From the NCBI GenBank assembly GCA_949126835.1, contig OX421509.1, positions 14,725,279 through 14,789,278 of the forward strand: 64,000 bases of DNA, written 5' to 3'. Positions 12,911 through 23,749 of the stretch are shown here, one piece after another (within the stretch, counting starts at the first letter, position 1; the number at the start of each line of letters is the position of its first letter). The notes below the pieces were generated by a model. It did not search any database. It saw nothing but the letters and a program-made list of their open reading frames with translations, and was not told where the DNA came from. The translations under genes and the position numbers were made by a program. Origin of the DNA: Anisus vortex (lineage: Eukaryota; Mollusca; Gastropoda; Planorbidae).

Positions 12911-13307
12911 GACCAAATCTACATCGTGTCCTGAATTCTCCCCCTAGACAAAAACTAACTCCACCATGACCAAACCTCCATTGTAATCCACCATAGTCCA
13001 TAGATATAACTTTTTGTGATTCTTGTGGTATTTGAAATCGGTTGGATTTATGTTCAGATTCATCCAACATCATGCGCTTTCCATATCAAGTCTCGCTGGA
13101 GAATGTGTTTTTCTTCCTTCTAAGACTCATGTTTCTTTTGACCATGTACTTTTCCCGCCCTCCCATCCAATCCCTTCTTTTAACCCTCCCCCATTAATCT
13201 CTATGCAAAAATTGTACAAGCCGGTACGTGCAATCTGTTGGGGGTCGGCGGTGTGAGGCGGGGTGCGGGGTTGAAGGAGTGATTGGTGTACACTGAACAG
13301 GACTCAC

Positions 13308-13419
13308 CTACTGAACAGATCGATGTTGAAGAAGACGTACTCCCCGTTGTCGAAATTGAGGTCGTGGGCTTTGATCATGATGTCCCGGACACTGTCTGGA
13401 CTGGCACAAAGGACGATAA
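13308..13419 (-). CDS. Internal exon of an NPR-like receptor (ANF_receptor domain), shared by both first exons
   Basis: The 112-nt exon is flanked by a strong acceptor on the minus strand (TCTCCCTTTTTGTTTCAG just upstream) and by a TAG|GTGAGT-type donor. It encodes, after two nucleotides of a split codon, IVLCASPDSVRDIM and then DNGEYVFFNIDLFS, leaving two nucleotides for the next exon. In natriuretic-peptide receptors and their guanylate cyclase relatives the 'VIxLCxSPD ... EYVFFxIDxFS' strand-helix-strand follows the lobe I half that the two upstream exons encode. Entry phase (2 nt needed) matches exactly the 1 nt left over by each exon at 55492-56254 and 61570-62284; the junction codon becomes ATT, giving R-I-I-V-L-C. 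Too short to show as a long open frame. The following exons (rest of ligand domain, membrane segment, cyclase) are not seen below 13308 and probably lie outside the window. Confidence 0.88.
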
Positions 13420-14080
13420 CTGAAACAAAAAGGGAGATAAAAAAATATATTATATAAGGGGAGATAATAACAACGTTAGTAGCTCGAAAAGGGGGAGGCA
13501 GGGGAGGCCAGGTGCAGTCTACTCTGTCATATTGAATGACTCAGTCTGGGGCTAGTTGGTTATTACATCACCCGGGGGGAAAGAGAAGAAAGAGGGGGAA
13601 AATAGGGAAGAAATTGGGGGAAAATAGGGGGAGGTTAATAATAGTACTTGGAGAATCGTGGTTGAAATTGAGTAGAGGGAGGTGTCAACAATATGGGAGT
13701 GAATTTGATCTATGTACTTCGTGGGAAACTAGTTTTTTCTTCTTCACAAAAAAACAGGAACCGCAGCGAGACGTGGCTACGATGTAGTGATTGTGCTTGT
13801 GGGCTGAGGGGGGGGGGGGCGGGGGTAGTAGGCATACCGGTGCGCGTGACCGGATACTGCTATTGCCGGTACATCTCAGCACAGGGGAACGGGGGGGGGG
13901 GAAGCAATCATGACGGCCGGTCGTATGTCGTCATATGTTGACTGTACCGTCATCCATCAAACACACACAAGGGGACAGAACGTACTCTTAGGTTTACTTT
14001 GATAACAATGAGGTTCTTTCCCCCTGTTCATGTATAGTGCTAACTTGTTTATACAAAGATGTTTGAAAATATAGTCAGAG
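13420..14080. other. Intron DNA with G-rich runs
   Basis: It contains poly-G runs at about 13808-13820 and 13890-13900 and purine-rich sequence at 13560-13690. No gene seen on either strand. Confidence 0.5.
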
Positions 14081-14091
14081 AGAGACACCAG

Positions 14092-14495
14092 TAAAGTAAG
14101 TAAAGTAAGTAAAGTATGTAAAGTAAGTAAAGTAAGTAAAGTAAGAAAAGTAAGTAAAGTAAGTAAAGTAAGTAAAGCAAGTAAAGTAAGTAAAGTAAGT
14201 AAAGTAAGTAAAGTAAGTAAAGCAAGTAAAGTAAGTAAAGCAAGTAAAGCAAGTAAAGTAAGTAAAGTAAGTAAAGTAAGTAAAGTAAGTAAAGTAAGTA
14301 AAGCAAGTAAAGTAAGTAAAGTAAGTAAAGTAAGTAAAGTAAGTAAAGTAAGTAAAGTAAGTAAAGTAAGTAAAGTAAGTAAAGTAAGTAAAGCAAGTAA
14401 AGTAAGTAAAGCAAGTAAAGCAAGTAAAGTAAGTAAAGTAAGTAAAGTAAGTAAAGCAAGTAAAGTAAGTAAAGTAAGTATAAAGTAAAGTAAAG
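14092..14495. repeat. 9-bp tandem array (TAAGTAAAG)n
   Basis: It has about 44 units of AAGTAAAG(T/C), with TAAGTAAAG the commonest form. Because 9 is a multiple of 3, minus-strand frames read LLTLLTLLT and LYLLYL; these are artefacts. The unit equals the TTTACTTTACTTAC end of the SINE family in this window (compare 17190-17210 and 50985-50997), so it probably grew from a SINE terminus. Confidence 0.95.
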
Positions 14496-14498
14496 TAA

Positions 14499-14711
14499 GC
14501 AGGTTAGCAAAGTCGACAGCGAGCTCGACTCCCAAGCGCCGCATCAGGGGTTCGACCCTCGGTGCAGACAGCTATAAATCCACCGCCGACTTGGAGAGGA
14601 GATGGGCGCCGCCAAGTCTACCAAGCCCAAGAGAGGACTAACGGACACCCAGTGTCCATTAGCTCCCCCCAACGACCGTCATGGTTAAGGGACTAAGCAA
14701 AAAAAAAAAGT
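14499..14711 (+). mobile_element. Second, distinct tRNA-derived SINE with A-rich tail
   Basis: The head has a GGGTTCGACCC B box about 60 bp in. The body includes GGAGATGGGCGCCGCCAAG and CCCCCCAACGACCGTCATGG, and it ends in an A11 tail (about 14699-14709). It shares nothing obvious with the main SINE family. It sits between two 9-bp arrays, so it probably inserted into a pre-existing AAGTAAAG array. The CCAACGACC...GGTTAAGG tail motif recurs, diverged, near 42890-42915. Confidence 0.7.
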
Positions 14712-15435
14712 AAGTAAAGTTAGTAAAGTAAGTAAAGTAAGTATAAAGTAAAGCAAGTAAAGCAAGTAAATCAAGTAAATCAAGTAAATCAAGTAAATCA
14801 AGTAAATCAAGTAAATCAAGTAAATCAAGTAAATCAAGTAAATCAAGTAAATCAAGTAAATCAAGTAAATCAAGTAAATCAAGTAAATCAAGTAAATCAA
14901 GTGAATCAAGTAAAGCAATTGAATCAAGTAAAGCAATTGAATCAAGTAAATCAAGTAAATCAAGTAAAGCAAGTAAATCAAGTAAATCAAGTAAATCAAG
15001 TAAATCAAGTAAATCAAGTAAATCAAGTAAATCAAGTAAATCAAGTAAATCAAGTAAATCAAGTAAATCAAGTAAATCAAGTAAATCAAGTAAATCAAGT
15101 GAATCAAGTAAAGCAATTGAATCAAGTAAAGCAATTGAATCAAGTAAATCAAGTAAATCAAGTAAAGCAAGTAAAGCAAGTAAAGCAAGTAAAGCAAGTA
15201 AAGCAAGTAAAGCAAGTAAAGCAAGTAAATCAAGTAAATCAAGTAAATCAAGTAAATCAAGTAAATCAAGTGAATCAAGTAAAGCAATTGAATCAAGTAA
15301 ATCAAGTAAATCAAGTAAATCAAGTAAATCAAGTAAAGCAAGTAAAGCAAGTAAAGCAAGTAAAGCAAGTAAATCAAGTAAAGCAAGTAAAGCAAGTAAA
15401 GCAAGTAAAGCAAGTAAAGCAAGTAAATCAAGTAT
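14712..15435. repeat. 9-bp tandem array (CAAGTAAAT/CAAGTAAAG)n
   Basis: About 75 units run here, mostly CAAGTAAAT with blocks of CAAGTAAAG and a few CAATTGAAT and CAAGTGAAT variants. The variant cluster CAAGTGAAT/CAAGTAAAG/CAATTGAAT appears at about 14900, 15100 and 15270, so larger blocks were duplicated. All long frames on both strands (NQVNQVK, LLDLLDL, LIYLIY) are artefacts. Confidence 0.95.
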
Positions 15436-15740
15436 AAAGTATCCCGTCGGACCAAATTGATCCATGGAGCTCGGTGGCCGAGCGCAGCGCGTACGGCTGT
15501 CGTACCGAAGGTCCTGGGTTCGAATCCTGGTGAAGACTAGGATTGGTTCTCGGCTCTTTAGGGTGTCCCTGAGTCTGCCCAACTCTGATGGGTACCTGAC
15601 TTTGGTTGGGGTAAAGTAAAGGCGGCTGGGGGCATTGTGCTGGCCACATAATCCCCTTGTATGCCGTGGCCACAGAAACTGGTCAAACGCTGCTTCACCG
15701 GCCCCATGGATCAGAGAGAAACGCCCCCTTAAAGTAAAAC
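15425..15740 (+). mobile_element. tRNA-derived SINE, best full-length copy in the window
   Basis: It starts AGTATCCCGTCGGACC and continues with a tRNA-like head (GGTGGCCGAGCGCAGCG A box, GGGTTCGAATCC B box), then a body with CTGATGGGTACCTGAC, GGTAAAGTAAAGGCGG, GCCGTGGCCACAGAAACTGG and TTCACCGGCCCCATGGATCA. The first ~30 bp (GTCGGACCAAATTGATCCAT) are the inverse complement of the family's own 3' end (GGATCAATTTGGTCCGAC, seen at 50965-50985), so this SINE has inverted termini, unusual for a SINE. RNA polymerase III boxes are seen; transcription is inferred. Confidence 0.9.
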
Positions 15741-17017
15741 TGAAACAAGGAGCATCTATTGCATCATTCAGGCGTTATTCTATTGGACCTATTTTTCTGT
15801 CATCCCAACTATTCGCTGTAAATGGTTTCATTTATCAAGTGTTCAGTTTATCCACAGTTTCGTCTATTCATTCATCCGTCCAATCATTGTTTTATCCACC
15901 CGTTGTTCCATCCATCAAAACTTTCCATGGCCCCCAGCCATCCATTGTTGCATTCATCCGTTTTTTTCCAGCCACCCATTGCTGAATTTATCCACTTCCT
16001 GATATTGCGGGTATTGTCTCCTATTTAAGGCAGTGACGCGTAAAGCTGAGAATATCAACACACAATTTAATCAAGAAAAGCTAACAATTAGCTCATCTAT
16101 GAAATACGTCAATCCATTATAATTCTAAAGAAAGGCACCAAGATTTATACATAGAGAAGAAACGCATAAGGGAGCTAACCAAACAAGATTTGCACATTAA
16201 CTTTAAGAATATAAACAAATACTATATTATTCATAACATGTTCCCATAACTCTTCTGGGGTCAATGCCCTGTAAAGCTTTGACTAGTAGAGTTACGGCAC
16301 TTGCCTAATTAATATTCCTACGTCATATCACGTGATTTATGTCTCCAGCTAATTGGTTATTCATGTCTCTTTTATGTTTAAAGTTTATCTGTTTTCAAGC
16401 TGCAGCCAGTGGCATCATCTCAAAGAAAGAGGTTGCTAGCTACACAATCAATGTTCACTGTACATTTCTTGTCCAATAGTCACACGGTTTTGTCCCAACC
16501 CAATCCACACACACCCCTCTCTTCCCGAAGAAAAAAAACAAATTCAATTTTAGGTTTGTTGGTACCATTACCTTGCCGGTTCTGAAAATTTTTAAGATTT
16601 CTACATTTGGTTCTAGTCAGCAGCCCACAAGTGTAAATTCAAGTAAATAAATTCATGAACGAAAAGAAAAACGTTTTTTGAGACATCTTAAGCCTAAGTA
16701 CTTTGAAAAAATTATACGTGTTAGTGTGTACGTTTGCGTTAAAACATCAAGTTAACCCTAGCAGGCAAGTATGCATGTTTGCGTTAAAACATAACGTCAT
16801 ATACAATGTCCAGCTAGTTCAAGTTTTAAAAGATTGTTTTCAAATGTACACATTCTACTGCTCATTAATTTTATAGAAATCAACAAAACATTTAATCTCA
16901 CTTAAACAATCTACAAGTTAATAATTCAGTAGCTACTACTTAGTCAATATAATGGAGGGGGGGGGGGATACGGATACTATTTGCAATCATCTAAACACAT
17001 AGTTGAATATCACGGGT
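15741..17017. other. Unique DNA, no gene seen
   Basis: A poorly repeated CATCCA/TTCATCC-rich stretch at about 15840-15990 may be an old minisatellite. Otherwise it is AT-rich and unremarkable. Confidence 0.5.
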
Positions 17018-17212
17018 GGAGGGTGTCGATGAGTCTACCCAGCTCTAATGGGTACCTGACTTTAGTTGGGGTAAAGTAAAGACGGTTGTGCCTTGTTCTC
17101 GCCCCACAATCATCTAGTATGCCGTGGCCACAGAAACTGGTGAACGCTGCTTTACCGGCCCTATGTATCAATTTGGTCAGAAGGGTACTTTACTAACTTA
17201 CTTACTTAACAC
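17018..17212 (+). mobile_element. tRNA-derived SINE, 5'-truncated copy
   Basis: It has the family body from GGGTGTCGATGAGTCTACCC through GCCGTGGCCACAGAAACTGG to the TACTTTACTAACTTACTTAC end. The tRNA head is missing. Confidence 0.85.
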
Positions 17213-17925
17213 AAAGTTAAAGTTAAAATGAGATCGACTATTTTTACAAACAATGTTCCCTTTTAGCAATGCCTATTTTGACGAATAATTTGCTCCAAGG
17301 CTATTCAAACGAACATATATTGTTAACAACTTTTTTCTCTCCTTTTTGTTTCTTCTTACAACACAACTATCTTGCACTCTGTCTATTTAAACAGCTGATT
17401 CGTACGCTTCAACAACCAATTCCCAGCGGAGCGGTTTAAAAAAAAATCTTTCCAGACATTTGTAAAGAAACTTTATCCCAGAAGAGCGATTCTTACAAAA
17501 AAGATAGATTCAAGAAAAAGAAACTTTTTGCCTTTTTTTTTTGTGTTCTTTTTTGTTCTTTTCTTTAAATCTCGTCCTGCAGTGTTGATTGAGTGAACTT
17601 TGTCACTTTGGGTGAAGAGAATCTCGTAGAAAAAGAGAATGAAAGAGAGGGGGGGAGATTAGAGATAAGGCCTTATCCTAGATTTATCTTTAGCTATTCA
17701 TCTAGGTTTATGATTTTACTTATAGAACAAATCGGGGATATCTAATGTTTGACTCTAAAAATAGGAAATTATAAAGTTTATATCACAGACATTTCTTTTT
17801 AGAAAAGAGGGCAGTTTTGGTTTTATTATGGAGAAGTTGATAGTTTAGACAATTGATTGTGGGAAATACAACAAAATAACAACCTGTTGCAATGATCAGA
17901 TAAACATAAAGACAAAAGCACTTTA
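17213..17925. other. Unique AT-rich DNA, no gene seen
   Basis: No frame, splice pair or known repeat stands out. Confidence 0.5.
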
Positions 17926-18130
17926 ATTATGCCTTGTGCAAGAAAAACAAATGTATATTAGTATTCTTTCTTCCAGAGTGGTAACCGGGCATGGAATGGG
18001 TTACCTGAACAAACCAGGAAAACTATTAATTCATCATCATTTAAAACCCTAATAAAATATGCAAGACTATACTAAGACCACGGATGTGCGTAGGACGCAA
18101 TAATTTTGTTTATAGACGGAGCGTCATTAA
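17926..18130 (+). pseudogene. LINE 3' end: C-terminal tail of reverse transcriptase ORF
   Basis: The frame reads SFFQSGNRAWNGLPEQTRK, then SSSFKTLIK and a stop. The pattern 'SFFP..xxxWNxLP......FK..L' is the usual end of the reverse transcriptase ORF in Jockey/CR1/L2-type LINEs. It is followed by a conserved 3' UTR (CCACGGATGTGCGTAGGACG, then CAATAA, then TTATAGACGGAGCGTC). Related tails lie at 18680-18732, 31225-31435, 48960-49110, 62820-62912 and 63060-63215. 5'-truncated, no longer mobile. Confidence 0.75.
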
Positions 18131-18680
18131 TATATAAGATATTATAAACACCAATAATAGATTTTGAATATTTTATTATTTGTTTTTCCTGTCATACAAA
18201 TAATTTCTAACATTTTTACCATTTAGACTTTAGAAAAAAAAAACATGTTGAACTAAAAATTAGTAGGCCTGTACCCTGCAGAATAACCATTAAAATTGTA
18301 AGTTAAAGTAAACAGTTTTTCTTTAAAAAAAAAAAAAACAACTTAATAACAAGAACGAAGACAAAATATTTCAGAAATGTGTTACTTCATGTTATAAAAG
18401 AATAAAGTAAATGCAACGGAAAAAATAAATTGAACTTCGTCTTAATTTTCTTAAATAAATAAACAGAACCAAGATTATAAGAATGAAAAAATGAAAAATA
18501 TTTCTTCGCAAAACTTTTGACGGAAGTTTGGAAAGAGAAAAATAAAATATTTACTTTTAGATAGAAAATCTGCTGTTGCTAGTGGTTAGAAGATTGGTCT
18601 AAAGATAACATCGGCATAATACTAAAACAACATGGAGATTGATTTGGTTAAAGTTGACATACTATGATATGATTTCCTTA
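18131..18680. other. Unique AT-rich DNA, no gene seen
   Basis: Very AT-rich with several A runs. No supported feature. Confidence 0.5.
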
Positions 18681-18732
18681 TCCCCGCCTCCTTTATGCGA
18701 GAACAAATGCAAATGAGTGCTCTTTCTTCCCC
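18681..18732 (+). pseudogene. Very short LINE tail fragment
   Basis: TATGCGAGAACAAATGCAAA followed by TGAGTGCTCTTTCTTCCCC matches the segment just upstream of the WNGLP motif in the LINE tails at 17930 and 31235. The homology stops where the 24-bp array begins. Confidence 0.55.
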
Positions 18733-18890
18733 ATTGATCAGTGCCAACATTGCCCCATTGATCAGTGCCAACATTGCCCCATTGATCAGTGCCAACATTG
18801 CCCCATTGATCAGTGCCAACATTGCCCCATTGATCAGTGCCAACATTGCCCCATTGATCAGTACCAACATTGCCCCATTGATCAGTATGA
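18726..18890. repeat. 24-bp tandem array, about 7 copies
   Basis: The unit is CATTGATCAGTGCCAACATT plus GCCC. The last copies read GTACC and GTATG instead of GTGCC. Since 24 is divisible by 3, all frames stay open; these are not genes. Confidence 0.95.
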
Positions 18891-19029
18891 AAGCCCATAA
18901 AGCCTTATTGGTGAACTAGACGACCTACACCACTGCTTTCCTTGCCATTGGAACAAAGTTTAAAAATTCACTTCTTAAAGTTTTGGATCACAAGATCTAT
19001 AACCGTGAGAGCTGGTCGTTCCAAAAGGG

Positions 19030-19345
19030 TTATCTTTCCTTGAGACAAAACGTCACTTCGCCCCCCCCCCCCCCCGCCCCCTCAAGGACACGCAGCCGTC
19101 TTCTTCCAGTATCGAGTTGTGTAATGCATCGCACTCACCCCCTCCCCACTCCCCAAACCCGCCCGACAGAGTAATCCACCCCACTCCGTGTTGACTGTTG
19201 AATCACGCATTGCAGGGCGCCCAACGCCCACGGCCGCCACCCCTCCGGGTGGGGCGGACAAGAATGACCGCGCGTGACGTCTCATCAAGCTCTTAGGATT
19301 ATGGCGCCCCCCCTCTGCACCTCCAGTTCTGACCAACGGTCAGCG
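19030..19345. other. GC-rich block, possible regulatory DNA
   Basis: A C20-type run lies at about 19060-19080, followed by CpG-containing sequence with GCGCGTGACGTCTCATC (a TGACGT half CRE/ATF-type site). No convincing coding exon. It lies inside the large intron of the minus-strand receptor gene. Regulatory function is only a suggestion. Confidence 0.25.
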
Positions 19346-19597
19346 ATCTGGGTGTAGGTCAGGCGAAATGAAAAGATAGAGACCGGCAAGTCACTTGTAA
19401 GAAGCCACACTTTGTATTGAATTGTTCACTTTTTTAGGGTCGGGTTTGGGGTTGAAAATAAAGGTTAGGGTTTAGAATTCGAGTTTTTGGTTTAGCTACG
19501 GCAGTTTCAGGATCAAAGAGGATGAAGAAATGCATAGCGGTATCCGCCTTACTGAAACCGAACCTTTACAGACATAAATGAACCAAAGACTTTAATC

Positions 19598-19632
19598 AGA
19601 TGGACCGCTTGCTCTATTTTTAGAGCGTAAGA
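19598..19632. repeat. Dispersed short motif with hairpin GCTCTATTTTTAGAGC
   Basis: GATGGACCGCTTGCTCTATT followed by TTTAGAGC recurs almost exactly at 44215-44246 inside a hAT MITE. It is probably a fragment of that MITE family. Confidence 0.5.
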
Positions 19633-19884
19633 CACACACATTAAGACACACACACTAACACAAACAGGCACACACAGACAAAAGAACGCGCTTTCAACAG
19701 CTTCTGCGAATTTCTAAAACGTTTGACAAATCTGATACGAGTTGACCTCTGACCCCGTGGCTTTGTTGGCAAGATGTCCGAGTTGAATTGTCCACCAGAG
19801 ACCATCGATTACATTAGGAAACAAAAAAATGGCTTTTTTGTGTGTACGTGAGCCGTTTCAGAGGTGTGGCAACGGAATGTGTGT

Positions 19885-19912
19885 GTGTGGGGGGGGGGGG
19901 GGGGGGGGGGCT
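19885..19912. repeat. G22 homopolymer next to a GT run
   Basis: Pure G run. Length may be unreliable in the assembly. Confidence 0.9.
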
Positions 19913-20227
19913 CCATTCAGACTGTGTGTCTGTTGTACAGGTTGTAAGTGAATGCATTACAAATAAAGACATTAGTTTAATTTAATGAAGTGAATCTAGA
20001 TATGGTTGTAAGATATTTCTTTCTGTCGAGACCAAATGGATTTGCATCCATTCATGGATATATGTGTCCGTTACAATGGACCACTTTTAACATCCATTCG
20101 GATTCAAATTCAGCTCTTTGTGCTTGGGTGGAAGGGGGGGGGGGGTGAAAAAGCCCCCCACCTCTTATCCCAATCAAACCCCGTTAAAAATGTTTTGGAC
20201 TACGCAATGACTTTCCATCAGTCTGTC

Positions 20228-20513
20228 TGCATGGTCGTTCTTCTTTCTCTCTGTCTCTCTATCTCTCTCTGTGTTTCTCTGTGTTTCTCTGTGTTTCTCT
20301 GTGTTTCTCTGTGTTTCTCTGTGTTTCTCTGTGTTTCTCTGTGTTTCTCTGTGTTTCTCTGTCTCTCTCTGTCTCTCTCTGTCTCTCTCTGTCTCTCTCT
20401 GTCTCTCTCTGTCTCTCTGTCTCTCTCTCTGTCTCTCTCTGTCTCTCTCTGTCTCTCTGTCTCTCTGTCTCTCTGTCTCTCTGTCTCTCTCTGTCTCTCT
20501 GTCTCTCTGTCTC

Positions 20514-20544
<31 letters not shown>

Positions 20545-20548
20545 TTCA
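20228..20548. repeat. CT-rich minisatellite: (GTGTTTCTCT)n to (GTCTCTCTCT)n
   Basis: Ten copies of a 10-bp GTGTTTCTCT unit pass into GTCTCTCTCT and GTCTCTCT variants. The frames over it (SLCFSVFLCVSL and similar) are artefacts. Confidence 0.95.
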
Positions 20549-20624
20549 GATATCCTCTTTTTCTGTATATCTTTTTGTTAAAATGTTTATTTAAAAACTA
20601 AAGGATGAAAATTATATGGAAATA

Positions 20625-21245
20625 TCTAGAGAGATACGGAGAGAAAAACAAGACAGAGAGAGAGAGCGACAGAACCAAAGTAAAAGATAGAGATTGCGAG
20701 AGTAAATATCTTAGAGAGAAATGTTGGCGAGAAACACGGAGAGCTAGCTAGTTGGAGTGACAGAAAGGAGAAGGAAGATAAAGAAATAGATCTGGAGAGA
20801 CCGGAGGGAGAAATTAAAAGAGAAAAAAAAAACAGTGAGAGAGAGAGTGAGCAAAAAGCAGTCGAGAGAAACAGTGCCAAAATCATGTAGTTATGATAAA
20901 CAGAGAGGTGAGAAAGAGTGAGGGAGAGAGAGAGAGAGAGAGTAAGACGAGAAAGAGATGGGAAAAGGTCCTATTCAAAGTGAATATGACATAGAAATTC
21001 CGCAAGATACATTAGATCTATTTAAAAAAGAGAGAGAGAGAGACAGAGCGAGAGGGAGAGAGAGGGAAAGATCGAGAGAGGTGGAGAGACGGAGACAGAC
21101 AATGAGAGAATGAGAGAGAGGGAGAGAGAGAAGGAGGGAGAGAGAAACACATATAAATAGAGAAAAAGAAAAAGAGATAAAATAAAGAAAAAGAGATAGA
21201 AAGAGAGAGAGGGAGAGAGAGAGGGAGAAAGAGAGAGAGAATTCT
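20625..21245. repeat. Degenerate GA-rich tract
   Basis: GAGAGAGA runs interrupted by short mixed sequence. The strand bias is opposite to the CT tract 100 bp before it, so the pair could fold. The minus-strand frames are artefacts. Confidence 0.85.
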
Positions 21246-21559
21246 GTGTTGTTATGAAATGTCCTTGAACTTAACCGTGCAATCATTAAAGTTAATGGAG
21301 CCGGTAATGACATTTGATTAACTTGACCTTTAAACTAAAATGAGGGGTAGAACAGGATGGAACAAACAAGAAGATAATAATTGACCTACAAATGACTTCT
21401 AATAAAACTGAAGGAGACAAACGGGAGTTAAATTGACTCTTAAACTCTTTGCTCCCTGGAGCTTGCCCCGTCTCCTTCCCCACCCCCTTAACACACCCAC
21501 ACCCCCACCTACCCCTCACTTAGTACCATATGATGGTTTACTTTGAAAGATGGAGACAG

Positions 21560-23745
21560 TTGTTATATTAAAAAGATTTAAAAGTATCAAAGAGAAAGTT
21601 AAAATATTTAGAAAAAATTGAAAAGTATCAAAGAGAAAGTTTAAATATTTAGAAAAAATTGAAAAGTATCAAAGAGAAAGTTAAAATATTTAGAAAAAAT
21701 TGAAAAGTATCAAAGAGAAAGTTTAAATATTTAGAAAAAATTGAAAAGTATCAGAGAGAAAGTTAAAATATTTAGAAAAAATTGAAAAGTATCAGAGAGA
21801 AAGTTAAAATATTTAGAAAAAATTGAAAAGTATCAAAGAGAAAGTTAAAATATTTAGAAAAAATTGAAAAGTATCAAAGAGAAAGTTAAAATATTTAGAA
21901 AAAATTGAAAAGTATCAAAGAGAAAGTTTAAATATTTAGAAAAAATTGAAAAGTATCGAAGAGAAAGTTTAAATATTTAGAAAAAATTGAAAAGTATCGA
22001 AGAGAAAGTTTAAATATTTAGAGAAATCGAAAAGTATCAAAGAGAAAGTTGAAATATTTAGCGAAATTGAAAAGTACCAAAAAGAAAGTTTAAATATTTA
22101 GAAAAAAATGAAAAGTATCAAAGAGAAAGTTAAAATATTTACAAAAAATTGAAAAGTATCAAAGAGAAAGTTTAAATATTTAGAAAAAATTGAAAAGTAT
22201 CAAAGAGAAAGTTTAAATATTTAGAAAAAATTGAAAAGTATCAGAGAGAAAGTTAAAATATTTAGAAAAAATTGAAAAGTATCAGAGAGAAAGTTAAAAT
22301 ATTTAGAAAAAATTGAAAAGTATCAAAGAGAAAGTTAAAATATTTAGAAAAAATTGAAAAGTATCAAAGAGAAAGTTAAAATATTTAGAAAAAATTGAAA
22401 AGTATCAAAGAGAAAGTTAAAATATTTAGAAAAAATTGAAAAGTATCAAAGAGAAAGTTAAAATATTTAGAAAAAATTGAAAAGTATCAAAGAGAAAGTT
22501 TAAATATTTAGAAAAAATTGAAAAGTATCGAAGAGAAAGTTTAAATATTTAGAAAAAATTGAAAAGTATCGAAGAGAAAGTTTAAATATTTAGAGAAATC
22601 GAAAAGTATCAAAGAGAAAGTTGAAATATTTAGCGAAATTGAAAAGTACCAAAAAGAAAGTTTAAATATTTAGAAAAAAATGAAAAGTATCAAAGAGAAA
22701 GTTTAAATATTTAGAAAAAATTGAAAAGTATCAAAGAGAAAGTTAAAATATTTAGAAAAAATTGAAAAGTATCAAAGAGAAAGTTTAAATATTTAGAAAA
22801 AATTGAAAAGTATCAGAGAGAAAGTTAAAATATTTAGAAAAAATTGAAAAGTATCAGAGAGAAAGTTAAAATATTTAGAAAAAATTGAAAAGTATCAAAG
22901 AGAAAGTTAAAATATTTAGAAAAAATTGAAAAGTATCAAAGAGAAAGTTAAAATATTTAGAAAAAATTGAAAAGTATCAAAGAGAAAGTTTAAATATTTA
23001 GAAAAAATTGAAAAGTATCGAAGAGAAAGTTTAAATATTTAGAAAAAATTGAAAAGTATCGAAGAGAAAGTTTAAATATTTAGAGAAATCGAAAAGTATC
23101 AAAGAGAAAGTTGAAATATTTAGCGAAATTGAAAAGTACCAAAAAGAAAGTTTAAATATTTAGAAAAAAATGAAAAGTATCAAAGAGAAAGTTAAAATAT
23201 TTACAAAAAATTGAAAAGTATCAAAGAGAAAGTTTAAATATTGAGAAAAAATTGAAAAGTATCAAAGAGAAAGTTATAATATTTAGAAAAAAATGAAAAG
23301 TATCAAAGAGAAAGTTTAAATATTTAGAAAAAATTGAAAAGTATCAAAGAGAAAGTTTAAATATTTAGAGAAATCGAAAAGTATCAAAGAGAAAGTTAAA
23401 ATATTTAGAGAAATTGAAAAGTATCAAAGAGAAAGTTAAAATATTTAGAAAAATCGAAAAGTATCAAAGAGAAAGTTAAAATATTAAAAGAAATCGAAAA
23501 GTATCAAAGAGAAAGCTAAAATATTTAGAGAAATCGAAAAGTATCAAAGAGAAAGTTAAAATATTTAGAGAAATTGAAAAGTATCAAAGAGAAAGTTAAA
23601 ATATTTAGAAAAATCGAAAAGTATCAAAGAGAGAGTTAAAATATTTAGAGAAATTGAAAAGTATCAAAGAGAAAGATAAAATATTTAGAGAAATTGAAAA
23701 GTATCAAAGAGAAAGTTAAAATATTTAGAGAAATTGAAAAGTACC
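21560..23745. repeat. Satellite-like array of about 53 units of 41 bp with higher-order structure
   Basis: The unit is AAAGTATCAAAGAGAAAG, then TTAAAATATTTAG, then AAAAAATTG. The signature run 'ATCGAAGAG, ATCGAAGAG, GAGAAATCG, GTTGAAATATTTAGCGAAA, GTACCAAAAAG' ends at about 22080, 22655 and 23142, so blocks of roughly 14 and 12 units were copied as wholes. The final third (from about 23350) uses shorter GAGAAAT(T/C)G units. The phased A runs predict curved DNA. Confidence 0.95.
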
Positions 23746-23749
23746 AATA

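Noticed and set aside
13957..15582. Leucine-rich minus-strand frames of 195, 256 and 307 codons and the NQVKQ frame on the plus strand
   Set aside because: The period is 9 bp, so stops are absent by construction. They run across two SINEs and simple arrays.
20036..20601. SLSVSLCLS frames of up to 181 codons
   Set aside because: Translation of the GTCTCTCT repeat.
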